The position numbers and the translations under genes were made by a program. The notes beneath the pieces are model-generated. The model searched no databases. It saw only the letters and a list, made by a program, of their open reading frames with translations, and had not been told where the DNA came from. Source: Actinomycetes bacterium (lineage in GTDB: Bacteria; Actinomycetota; Actinomycetes; Mycobacteriales; Micromonosporaceae). Taken from it: a stretch of DNA of 6,734 nt. The stretch covers positions 1 through 6,734 of the forward strand of contig JAEZGP010000528.1 in assembly GCA_023437285.1 (NCBI GenBank). Reading direction: 5' to 3'. Below, piece by piece: positions 1-6,603 of the stretch; position 1 is the stretch's first letter; each line of letters opens with the position of its first letter.

Positions 1-312
1 GTGCACGGCAACGGCGGGTCGCGGCCGGTGGCCGGGACCCTGCGCGTGGAGGCCGGCGCGCTGCGCCACGCGCTGACCGCCGACCTACGTCAGCAACGCG
101 GTGTGGAGGGCGCCGACGTGCGGCTTACCGGCCACGCCGACGACCCGCACCTGCGCGTGTGGCTCACCATCGACCCGAACGCCGACCTGACCGACCTGCG
201 CGAACGCGTCGTCGCGGTCGTCGACCGGTTCACCGCCACGGCGGGCCGCCCGGCGATGGTGGACGAGGTGACGGTACGGGTGCCCAACCGGCCGCCGGCC
301 CGCGTCCGCTGA
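1..312 (+). CDS. C-terminal part of an AmaP-like alkaline shock response membrane anchor protein (5' end outside window)
   Basis: The visible 103 residues end at a TGA (310-312). The segment with VEAGALRHAL, the region around VEGADVRLTG and the pattern LRVWLTIDPNADL resemble the soluble C-terminal part of actinobacterial AmaP proteins, which anchor Asp23/Gls24-type alkaline-shock proteins to the membrane during envelope stress. In that family two membrane helices precede this part. None is visible here, so I read the gene as running in from the left, although base 1 is by chance an in-frame GTG. The fold looks like alternating helix and strand, as in Asp23-like domains. The gene converges on the DUF2207 gene, and its last codons lie inside a 33-nt direct repeat. 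The family call rests on pattern resemblance only; a small free-standing Asp23-like protein is the alternative. Confidence 0.6.
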   Translation: MHGNGGSRPVAGTLRVEAGALRHALTADLRQQRGVEGADVRLTGHADDPHLRVWLTIDPNADLTDLRERVVAVVDRFTATAGRPAMVDEVTVRVPNRPPARVR

Positions 313-363
313 GCTTTACCAGCTTCCGCGGGCCCGCGTCCGCTGAGCTTTACCAGCTTCCGC
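297..363. repeat. 33-nt tandem direct repeat over the convergent gene ends
   Basis: An identical 33-nt sequence occupies 297-329 and 331-363, separated by a single G (period 34). Each copy contains the TGA that ends the left gene (310-312 in copy 1) and the TTA that is the minus-strand TAA of the DUF2207 gene (350-352 in copy 2; its duplicate is 316-318). Copy 1 serves as the real end of the plus gene and copy 2 as the real end of the minus gene. Without the duplication the two stop codons would lie 3 nt apart. Confidence 0.95.
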
Positions 364-2158
364 CGCCACCGCCGCCGACGCCGCCACCGGAGAAGCCGCC
401 GCCGCCGGAGAAGCCCGACGAGCCGCTGCTGGCCGGCACGGACGCGATCGCGCCGGTGGTACTCGTCGCGAAGCTGCCGATGCTGCGGTTGAACTGGGAC
501 AGGTTCCAGCCGGCCAGGCCGCCGTACCAGTACAGGCCCGGGGTGCCGTCAGGTCCTGCCGTGGTCAGGTCGAGGTCGGCGAAGATGCTCGCCCACCGTT
601 CGGCCAGCCCGAACACCATGGCGTACGGCAGGAACGTCGAGAAGATCTGCACCTTCTCCTGGAACTTCAGCTGCTCCACCTCGGCCGTGGCGATGTAGAG
701 CCGCAGGCCCTTCACCCGTTCCAGCATGGCGCTGCCCTTGCCCGTACGGGCCGGCAACCAGAACGAGACGACGAACAAAGCGATGGCGCCGGCGACGAGG
801 CCGAGCCCGATGAGTCCGAGGCCGAGGAACACGCCGAGCAGCACCATCGCCGCGATCGACACCAGCAGCACGAGGAAGGCGACGACGGACGCGGCCGTGC
901 GCGTGCGGTCGGGGCTCACCCGGTACCAGCCCTGCGTGACCATGTCCTTGTACAACGCCTTGCGCACCTTGGACAGGTGGGTGGCGAACGTACCTTTGAG
1001 GTCGGACAGCTTGACCGTGTCGCCGTCGTCGAACAGGGCGCCAAACAGCGACCGCTCGTACGGCAGGAACTTCGGGTCGCCGTCGGTGAGCTTGGTCAGC
1101 TCCCAGTCCTTGTCCTCCAGTTCCGTGATGCGCAGGTGCCGCCGTACGGCGAAGTCGATGATCGTGGCGGTCACGTCGACGACGTGGGCACGCTCGTCGA
1201 ACAGGGTGCCGACCTGGCCGGGGCGGATGTTGTCGGGGGCGCCGAACTCGACGCTCACCGGCGGGGCACCGAGGAGCGGCCGGCGTTCCTCGACCGCCGT
1301 CTCGCCCTTCTCCGGGGTAAGGCCGGGCAGCAGGCCCATGTACCGCCGGTCGCGGCCGACCCGCCAGGCCAGCAGCAGCGCGCCGGCGATGCCGAGGACG
1401 CCGACGGCCGCCCCGAGCCCGACGGTGAGCGGGGTGGCCTTGAACGCGGTGGCGAAGGTGCGGCGCGTGACGAGGATCGGTTCGGTCGCCGCGACCGAGC
1501 CGACGGGCAGCGCGACGACGATGGACAGTCCTTCGCCCCGGTCGAGCGGGCCCTGCCCGAACGTCGCCGTGGCGCCGTCGACGCTCGACCGGTCGCACGG
1601 CAGCCGGCTGCCGGTCTCGCCCGCGTAGCAGGTGATCTTCGTGATGCCGGCCGGCGCGGTGACGGTCGCCCTGGCGGCCTCGACGGGCGCCTCCCATTCG
1701 CTGCCGACGGCGTTCCAGTACAGCTCGACGTGGTCGGCGAAGCCGTTGAGCGCCCCGCGCACGTGGTAACGCAGCACGTAGGTGTGCACGCCCCGGATCG
1801 TCTCGTCCGGGTCGCCGATCCTGATGATGTCGTACCCGTCCGCCGACTCACGGTGAACCTCGGCCGGCCGGCCGTCCATCGTGGCGGTCAGGTTGTCGAT
1901 CGGCGTGACGCGGTCGTGCTCGTCGTCGTAGCGGAACTTCGCCGGCACCCGGCGGATGATGCCGTGCCGGTCATTAGCCCCGAAGTCGTACACGATGGTC
2001 TCGGTGACGTCGAGCGAGGCGTCCGCGTTGATCACGATCGCCGTGGCGTACTCGTTGATTTTCTCGCCGTCGGCCGCGGCGGCGGGTGAGGCCAGGGCCA
2101 CCGTCCCAGCCACGGCCGCGAGCAGGATGAGGGCGAGCGTCCGTCCGCGTGTCAGCAC
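350..2158 (-). CDS. DUF2207 family membrane protein
   Basis: This 602-residue protein is predicted to be secreted and then membrane-anchored. A GTG start at 2158 gives a clear signal peptide: basic TRGR, a hydrophobic stretch, then an alanine-rich cleavage site near residues 28-30. The open frame continues upstream, but that extension lacks a signal peptide and would overlap the polymerase gene, so it is rejected. Residues 31-225 form the extracytoplasmic DUF2207 part, beginning with the typical INEYATAIVINADASLDVTE pattern; C177 and C188 could form a disulfide. A membrane helix lies at about 243-266, a cytoplasmic-like domain at 300-415 (including VGTLFDERAHVVDVTATIID) and two adjacent helices at about 421-468. 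A conserved segment around FLPYAMVFGLAERW (509-522) follows. The tail from 577 is Gly/Ser-rich and ends in GGGGGGSW, as is usual in this family. The biochemical role is unknown. No good ribosome binding site is visible. Confidence 0.9.
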   Translation of the reverse strand: MLTRGRTLALILLAAVAGTVALASPAAAADGEKINEYATAIVINADASLDVTETIVYDFGANDRHGIIRRVPAKFRYDDEHDRVTPIDNLTATMDGRPAEVHRESADGYDIIRIGDPDETIRGVHTYVLRYHVRGALNGFADHVELYWNAVGSEWEAPVEAARATVTAPAGITKITCYAGETGSRLPCDRSSVDGATATFGQGPLDRGEGLSIVVALPVGSVAATEPILVTRRTFATAFKATPLTVGLGAAVGVLGIAGALLLAWRVGRDRRYMGLLPGLTPEKGETAVEERRPLLGAPPVSVEFGAPDNIRPGQVGTLFDERAHVVDVTATIIDFAVRRHLRITELEDKDWELTKLTDGDPKFLPYERSLFGALFDDGDTVKLSDLKGTFATHLSKVRKALYKDMVTQGWYRVSPDRTRTAASVVAFLVLLVSIAAMVLLGVFLGLGLIGLGLVAGAIALFVVSFWLPARTGKGSAMLERVKGLRLYIATAEVEQLKFQEKVQIFSTFLPYAMVFGLAERWASIFADLDLTTAGPDGTPGLYWYGGLAGWNLSQFNRSIGSFATSTTGAIASVPASSGSSGFSGGGGFSGGGVGGGGGGSW

Positions 2159-2310
2159 CCGCCCACAGTAACCAGGGCAGTCTCGTGCCCGCCGTGCCGG
2201 CGGTGTCAGGCTGCTGCCTCGCCGCCGGCCCTGGCGCGGTCCGCGCGGCCGTCGTCCACGGCGCGGCCGGGAGCGGCATTGTCGCTGGGGGCGGCGTCTG
2301 CGGGAGGTTG
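2159..2310 (-). other. Intergenic region between polymerase-domain gene and DUF2207 gene, with a short hairpin
   Basis: This 152-nt gap separates two minus-strand genes. The only structure I see is an inverted repeat at 2189-2203: CCGCCG, a 3-nt loop and CGGCGG. It has no following T-run, so a terminator role is doubtful. No convincing -10/-35 pair was found, so whether the DUF2207 gene has its own promoter is open. The open frames crossing this gap look like high-GC shadows. Confidence 0.5.
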
Positions 2311-3267
2311 TCAGCCGGGCGCGGCGCGGCGGGCACGGGCGCGGCGCTTGCCCTCGTGCATGGCCGCGACCCGGGCGACCGGGATCTGCCGGCCCTCGGC
2401 GATCAGTTCCTCGTCGAGCGGCTGGGCCTGCGGCATTCGCATGGCCCAGAGGTCCGCCCCGTCGAGCAGCCCGGGCGCCGTGCGCATGGTGAAGTCGGCG
2501 GGGACCACGTTGTCGAGGTCGTCCCAGGCGACCGGGAACGACACGGTGGTGCCGGGCCGCAGGCGTGGGCTGTAGACGGACACAACCGTGGCGCCACCCG
2601 AGCGGGTCGCGTCGAGGAACACCTTGCCGCCCCGGTCTTCCCGGATGAACGCCGTTGTGGCCAACGCCGGATCGAGCCGCTCGGCGCGCGCCGCCACCGC
2701 CCGGGTCGCGGCCGCCACCTGCTCCACGTCGGCGCCCGTCACCGGCGCGAACACGTGCACCCCCTTGGCACCGCTCGTCTTCACCGCCGCCGCCATGCCG
2801 ACCTGGGCCAGCACCTCGCGTACCAGGCGGGCGGCGCCCACGGCGGCCTGGAAACCGCCGTTCTCGGGCGGGTCGAGGTCGAGGACCAGGTGGGTCGGGT
2901 GCGGCCAGTCGGGCGCCCTGAGCAGCGTCACGTGGTATTCGACGGCCCGCTGGTTGGCGAACCACAGCAGCGTCGGCCGGTCGTTGCACAGCGCGTACGC
3001 CACGTCGTGGCCGGCCGACTCCGCGAACATGGTCACCCGCGGCACGCTCTCCGGGGCGTACCTGGGCAGGTTCTTCTGCATGAACGGGCGCTGACCGCGC
3101 AGCGCCCGGATCACCGACAGCGGCCTGTCCCGCAGGTGCGGCAGGAGCACGTCGCTCATCGCGTCGAGGTAGTCGACCAGGTCACGTTTGGTGGCCCGCG
3201 CGCCGTCGAACAGCGGCTGATCCAGGTTGGTCAGCCGCACCCCGTCGCGGGACTCCTCGTCCGCCAT
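2311..3267 (-). CDS. Stand-alone LigD-type DNA polymerase/primase domain protein
   Basis: This 318-residue protein matches the polymerase domain of bacterial NHEJ ligase LigD (archaeo-eukaryotic primase superfamily), which fills gaps and adds nucleotides at broken DNA ends. The nuclease and ligase domains are absent, so it is a single-domain paralogue of a type common in actinomycetes. Visible landmarks: N-terminal LTNLDQPLF (12-20) with T26-K27; the FMQKNLPRYAPE segment; metal-binding DLD in VLDLDPPE (D130, D132); SGAKGVHVF (165-173); the third acidic residue D219 in KVFLD; and SFPVAWDDLD (243-252). A basic tail (GKRRARARR) ends the protein. The ATG at 3267 has a GGTGG 4 nt upstream. It starts 16 nt after the membrane propeller gene, suggesting co-transcription. 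Q17 stands where M. tuberculosis LigD has a 5'-phosphate-contacting lysine. No Ku or ligase gene is in the window. Confidence 0.93.
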   Translation of the reverse strand: MADEESRDGVRLTNLDQPLFDGARATKRDLVDYLDAMSDVLLPHLRDRPLSVIRALRGQRPFMQKNLPRYAPESVPRVTMFAESAGHDVAYALCNDRPTLLWFANQRAVEYHVTLLRAPDWPHPTHLVLDLDPPENGGFQAAVGAARLVREVLAQVGMAAAVKTSGAKGVHVFAPVTGADVEQVAAATRAVAARAERLDPALATTAFIREDRGGKVFLDATRSGGATVVSVYSPRLRPGTTVSFPVAWDDLDNVVPADFTMRTAPGLLDGADLWAMRMPQAQPLDEELIAEGRQIPVARVAAMHEGKRRARARRAAPG

Positions 3268-3283
3268 GAGGCCACCGTACGCG

Positions 3284-5353
3284 CTAGGGCCGACAGTCGG
3301 GCGTCGCGCAGCTCACCACTCGGCCCCCACCGCCGTCCACGACGCCGTACGCCAGGATGAGCCCGTCGGGCCCGATCGCCAGGCGTGCCTGCGTGGCCGG
3401 CTCGTCCTGCGGGTTGAGTAGCGTCGTCACCGGGCGGGCACAGTCGCCGTCGGTGCACGTGATGAGGGCGATCCGTTCGCGGGGCCCGTCTAGGGTCCGG
3501 ACGGCGAACACCGGGTCGCCGGCCGGGTCGGTGGCGAGCGCCGCCCCGATCCACACCTGGTCCTGGTCGAGTGCGACCGTCTCGCAGACGGCGGCACCAT
3601 CACAGGTGGTGACCCGGGGCCGATCCGACGCGCCGGGGTGCCGGTCGAGGACCACAAGGCGGCCACTGGCGGCCGACACGATCGCCACATCGAGCGCGTC
3701 GCCCCGGTCTTCCGGCTCACCTTCGTCGTAGTGGACCGCACCCTGGTCTGCCGCCGCGCGGACCCGCGTGATCCTCGGTTCGCCGCACGTGGCCGTGTCG
3801 CACGTGCCGATCCAGAGCGCGTTCACCGTCCGGTACGCGATGACCGGGCGGCCCGCCGTGTCGACCGTCAGCGCGAGCGATCCCCTGAGGGCGGGCCGTT
3901 CGACGTGCGGGACGGAGCCCCACTGGATGACCCTGGGGGCCGCGCACGCGAGGTCCGCGCAGCGGCTCAACGTCAGTTTGTCGGTGCGGGCGGTCCCGTC
4001 ATCGTTGGCCTGGTCGGGAGTAGCGGCGGCGACCAGGATTTCGCCGGTCACCTCCGCGAGGGCGGACGCCGCCGGCATGATCGTGACGCGTACCCCGGCA
4101 CCGTTCGTGGTCGGCAGTCGCAGGGGCGCACCGTGCTGTTCGCACGGGTGGTCGGGCCGGCAGCTGATGAGGCGTAGTTCGTTGGCGTTGTTGAACGTCG
4201 AGGTGCCCACGATCGTCCCGTCCGGTTGCACGGCCGCGGCCTGGACGGGCTCGCTCATGCCCCGGACGGCCGTCGTACCGCAACCGGTGGAGAGGCACGC
4301 CACCCAGCTCTGGTCGCCCACGAACACCGCCCGGCCGCCAGAAAGCGCGAAGGCGTCAACCGCCGCCGGGAGAGCGAGCCGGTGCACCGTGACGACGGGC
4401 GCGCCGAACGGGTCGATCGGTACGAGGGCCGCCCCGAGCAACGGCGGCACGCTCAGCAACGCGACGGCGGTAAGCGAAAGCCACCGGGGCGTGCGGGAAC
4501 GTTCTCCGGGTTGAGGGGGTGTGGTGCTGTTGATGGCCGGCACGGCACCGGTCAGCCGGTGGTGCAGGGCGGTGAAGGTGGTCACGACCACGGCGGCGAC
4601 GACGACGTTGACAATGCCGCTGAGCTGAGTGACGCGAGCAAGCATCTCCACACCGAAGCCGGTCCCGGGCTCCGCGACCTCAATGGCCCTGGTGAGCGCG
4701 TTGCGAGCCCACGACGCCAGCATGACGGGTGCGACGACACCGGCAAGAATGACGAGTCCGGCGGTCATCGCCCGACCGCGCGCCGCGGCCCACGCGTCGG
4801 CGAGCGCCCGCCAGACGCGCGCGCCGTCAACCGCGACTGCCGGCAGTGCCATGCCCAGCCGCAGCACTACCGCCAGGAAAGCGAGAAGAACGAGGAACGA
4901 CGCCATACCAAGAAGCCCGGCGGTAGCCACGAGGAGCAGCGTCGACGCCAGCCCGGCGAGGCCGGTGGCGACGGCGAGCGCCCATACCAGCCCCGTCAAC
5001 GACAGCCACCGGGCAGCTGCCCGGCGCACAGCGGTCACCCCGTCGACCGGTACCCCGGCCAGCTCGCCCCGCACCACGATCGCCAAGCCTCCGGCCAGCT
5101 GTCCGATGAGGACCGAGCCGAGCAGCGTCAGGGTGATCGCCACGGGCGTGGGGAGCGCATAGTCCGACCACGGCACGCCGTTGAGCATGAGACCGTCACG
5201 CCCGGCCCCCACGACGGACGCGGCGATGTCGAGCAGGAGCAACGGCACAACTGTCGCGGCGACGACCACCGCCGTGGCGCGCCAGCCGCGCGCCAGCGCG
5301 CCAGCTGCGCCGCCGATGGTCACGGCAAGGGCGAGCGGGCGATTGATCAGCAC
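3284..5353 (-). CDS. Polytopic membrane protein with C-terminal seven-repeat, paired-cysteine beta-propeller-like domain
   Basis: This 689-residue protein is not one I recognise by name. With the GTG at 5353 as residue 1, about eight hydrophobic segments occupy roughly 3-24, 27-50, 70-96, 119-140, 142-168, 195-215, 244-264 and 291-313. The stretch around MALPAVAVDGARVWRALADA (168-187) resembles the Pro-rich loop and amphipathic helix of glycerophosphodiester-phosphodiesterase-type membrane domains, a resemblance only. From about 318 to the end lies a soluble domain with seven Cys pairs, each CxxxxC or CxxxxxC: 353/358, 398/404, 465/470, 518/523, 584/590, 633/638 and 682/687. Several are preceded by a strand pattern such as GRPVIAYRTVNALWIGTC. 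Repeats spaced 45-67 residues apart fit propeller blades, probably outside the membrane with disulfides. The start is uncertain: a GTG at 5419 would add 22 polar residues. No ribosome binding site is visible; a TATCTT lies 8 nt upstream, compatible with a leaderless mRNA. Its stop lies 16 nt before the polymerase gene. Confidence 0.85.
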   Translation of the reverse strand: MLINRPLALAVTIGGAAGALARGWRATAVVVAATVVPLLLLDIAASVVGAGRDGLMLNGVPWSDYALPTPVAITLTLLGSVLIGQLAGGLAIVVRGELAGVPVDGVTAVRRAAARWLSLTGLVWALAVATGLAGLASTLLLVATAGLLGMASFLVLLAFLAVVLRLGMALPAVAVDGARVWRALADAWAAARGRAMTAGLVILAGVVAPVMLASWARNALTRAIEVAEPGTGFGVEMLARVTQLSGIVNVVVAAVVVTTFTALHHRLTGAVPAINSTTPPQPGERSRTPRWLSLTAVALLSVPPLLGAALVPIDPFGAPVVTVHRLALPAAVDAFALSGGRAVFVGDQSWVACLSTGCGTTAVRGMSEPVQAAAVQPDGTIVGTSTFNNANELRLISCRPDHPCEQHGAPLRLPTTNGAGVRVTIMPAASALAEVTGEILVAAATPDQANDDGTARTDKLTLSRCADLACAAPRVIQWGSVPHVERPALRGSLALTVDTAGRPVIAYRTVNALWIGTCDTATCGEPRITRVRAAADQGAVHYDEGEPEDRGDALDVAIVSAASGRLVVLDRHPGASDRPRVTTCDGAAVCETVALDQDQVWIGAALATDPAGDPVFAVRTLDGPRERIALITCTDGDCARPVTTLLNPQDEPATQARLAIGPDGLILAYGVVDGGGGRVVSCATPDCRP

Positions 5354-5361
5354 AGCGCCCA

Positions 5362-5367
5362 AAGATA
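5362..5367 (-). promoter_or_regulatory. Candidate -10 element for a leaderless transcript of the membrane propeller gene
   Basis: On the minus strand TATCTT (TANNNT) lies 8 nt before the GTG at 5353. This is the spacing expected if transcription starts at the GTG itself, a frequent arrangement in actinomycetes. It would explain the missing Shine-Dalgarno sequence. No good -35 hexamer is seen at 17-18 nt. Confidence 0.3.
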
Positions 5368-5387
5368 GGCGACCGTGCCGTGCCGCG

Positions 5388-5417
5388 TTGCCCCGTCCAC
5401 AGGGGTCATGGTTATCC
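5388..5417 (+). promoter_or_regulatory. Weak candidate promoter for the AbiEi/DUF559 gene
   Basis: TTGCCC (5388-5393) and TTATCC (5412-5417) are separated by 18 nt and loosely resemble -35 and -10 hexamers. The putative -10 coincides with the DnaA-box-like sequence, so a protein bound there would block the promoter. This is a pattern guess in GC-rich DNA. Confidence 0.2.
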
Positions 5418-5422
5418 ACAGA
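5395..5422. promoter_or_regulatory. Paired TCCACAG motifs with a perfect DnaA-box consensus in the divergent intergenic region
   Basis: GTCCACAGG (5395-5403) and TTATCCACA (5412-5420, continuing GA) share the direct repeat TCCACAG with a 19-nt offset, close to two helical turns, so both lie on about the same DNA face. TTATCCACA fits the classical DnaA box TTATNCACA exactly; the first copy is only partial. The first copy also sits between CCCC (5391-5394) and GGGG (5402-5405), a small stem. The pair lies in the 119-nt gap between two divergent genes, so it could act on either. Whether DnaA or another protein binds is unknown. Confidence 0.5.
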
Positions 5423-5472
5423 AGCCGGCTCGTTGGTGGCGGACGTGCGCCGGGCGCTCCACGATGGCCGCT

Positions 5473-6366
5473 ATGTCACGCAGACCCAGCCGCCCACCAG
5501 CACTGCGCGGCCGGATGTTTCACGGCCCGACCGCCATCGCCGCCGGCCTGATTACGCAGGCCCAGCTGCGAAGCACGGCGTGGCGACGGCTCCTGCGTGG
5601 TGTCTACGCCGACGCCGACCTGCCCGTCACCCACGAACTACGCTGCCGCGCCGTCGCTGCCTACGCGCTGCCCGAGGGCGGCGCGATCGCCGGTCGCTCG
5701 GCCGCGACACTGTTCGGCCCGGGGCTCAGCGGGCCGGCCGATGCGGTCGAGACCATAGTGCCCACCTCGGCTCGTCCGCGCATGCGTGACGTCATCGCCC
5801 ACAATCCCAGGGTCACGCCCGACGAGCTGTGTTTGGTACGGGGAATGCCCGTGACGACACCGTTGCGAACCTGTTGGGACCTGGCCCAATGGCTGCCCGT
5901 GACCGAGGCGGTCGTGCTCATCGACCGCCTGATCGGGTCAAGACTGGTTACTGGTGCGGAACTCGCGGCATACCTGGCCGCCCGGCCTGGCGCGATCGGA
6001 GCAGCCCGGTTCCGTAAGGCACTGCCGCTCGCGGACGGACGGGCCGAATCGCCGCAGGAAACCCGGCTGCGGGTGACCATGGTGCTCGGCGGCCTGCCGC
6101 GGCCCGAGGTTCAATGGGACATCCGCGACGCGGCGGGTTTTGTGGGCCGGGTCGACCTCGCGTACCCGCAAGAGCGTGTCGCGGTCGAGTACGACGGCGT
6201 GTGGCACGCCTCGGCCGACCAGCTTCGCCACGACCGCCGCAGACTCAACCGGTTGCAGACGGCCGGCTGGCTGGTCATCCACGTGACAGGCGACCGTCTC
6301 CGAGACGATCCCGCCGGCGTGGTCCGCGAGATCGCCGGCGCACTACGCGCCCACCGCCGGACGTGA
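5473..6366 (+). CDS. AbiEi-type winged-helix and DUF559 (Vsr-like endonuclease fold) protein
   Basis: This protein has 297 residues from the ATG at 5473. That start is preferred because homologues, as I recall them, begin just before a PPALRGxxF-like segment; an in-frame ATG at 5464 would add three residues and one at 5515 is later. No ribosome binding site decides it. The N-terminal 15-50 region (FHGPTAIAAGLITQAQLRS, then WRRLLRGVYAD) resembles the winged helix of AbiEi antitoxins. The C-terminal DUF559 domain carries nuclease-fold landmarks: ESPQE (E192, E196), GRVDLAYP (D228), VEYDGVWH (E239, D241, H245) and HDRRRLNRL (253-261). This agrees with a PD-(D/E)xK-like core, although the motif lysine is replaced (E-Y-D). 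Such proteins are numerous in actinomycetes and often stand alone, without an AbiEii toxin; none is seen here. Function is unproven: a nuclease, a DNA-binding regulator or a remnant of a defence module are all possible. Confidence 0.88.
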   Translation: MSRRPSRPPALRGRMFHGPTAIAAGLITQAQLRSTAWRRLLRGVYADADLPVTHELRCRAVAAYALPEGGAIAGRSAATLFGPGLSGPADAVETIVPTSARPRMRDVIAHNPRVTPDELCLVRGMPVTTPLRTCWDLAQWLPVTEAVVLIDRLIGSRLVTGAELAAYLAARPGAIGAARFRKALPLADGRAESPQETRLRVTMVLGGLPRPEVQWDIRDAAGFVGRVDLAYPQERVAVEYDGVWHASADQLRHDRRRLNRLQTAGWLVIHVTGDRLRDDPAGVVREIAGALRAHRRT

Positions 6367-6460
6367 GCACCCCGCTAACCCGCCCGTCCCGTGCGAGGTG
6401 CCCCATCGTGCGCAGGGTGCCCGTCCCCGCAAGTCGCCCACACCGCGCCAAGGGCAGTCG

Positions 6461-6490
6461 CGTACCGAATTCCTGCCCGGGTTCGGTACG
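6461..6490. repeat. Hairpin in repeat copy 1
   Basis: CGTACCGAA (6461-6469) and TTCGGTACG (6482-6490) are perfect reverse complements, giving a 9-bp stem with a 12-nt loop containing CCCGGG. No T-run follows on either strand, so it does not look like a standard terminator. Confidence 0.9.
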
Positions 6491-6500
6491 TAAGGTCAAT

Positions 6501-6559
6501 CTGCGCGCCAGGGACCTCCTCCCGCGAGCCCTGCGCGCCAGGGACCCCGCCCGCGAGTC
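6501..6559. repeat. Two GC-rich ~30-nt tandem sub-repeats in copy 1
   Basis: Units 6501-6530 and 6531-6559 both begin CTGCGCGCCAGGGAC and end CGCGAG followed by CC or TC. A degraded third unit starts at 6560 (CTGCACGCCAGCGAG). The same pair recurs at 6673-6702 and 6703 onward in copy 2. Confidence 0.85.
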
Positions 6560-6590
6560 CTGCACGCCAGCGAGCCCCGCGGTGTCTGCG

Positions 6591-6603
6591 AGTCAGCGTG
6601 ACT
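6591..6603. repeat. Short interrupted palindrome between the repeat copies
   Basis: AGTCA, GCG, TGACT forms a 5-bp inverted repeat in the spacer between the two long repeats. It could be a small operator-like site or chance. Confidence 0.4.

Larger units (their letters stand above)
6450..6562. repeat. Direct repeat copy 1 (113 nt, 172-nt period)
   Basis: The copy starts at AAGGGCAGTCGCG and matches 6622-6734 at 107 of 113 positions by my alignment. The central 77 nt (6467-6543) are identical. Differences cluster at the outer edges. It contains the hairpin 6461-6490 followed by two GC-rich sub-repeats. Confidence 0.95.

Noticed and set aside
977..2089. Long plus-strand open frame opposite the DUF2207 gene
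   Set aside because: It is antisense to a well-supported gene, with low-complexity Arg/Gly/Asp composition and no recognisable domain.
2159..2989. N-terminal extension of the DUF2207 reading frame (277 extra residues, minus strand)
   Set aside because: It overlaps the polymerase gene in another frame, is Arg/Gly/Pro-rich like a high-GC shadow, and the real protein begins with a clear signal peptide at 2158.
4226..5368. Long plus-strand open frame opposite the membrane propeller gene
   Set aside because: Its composition is typical of a GC-rich antisense shadow, and the opposite strand encodes clear membrane helices and repeated motifs.
5395..5422. Replication origin
   Set aside because: There is only one perfect and one partial DnaA-like box, no AT-rich segment, and no dnaA/dnaN or plasmid replication gene nearby.
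6461..6490. Rho-independent terminator for the DUF559 gene
   Set aside because: The stem is good, but the 12-nt loop is large, no T-run follows, and it lies about 95 nt beyond the stop in a duplicated element.
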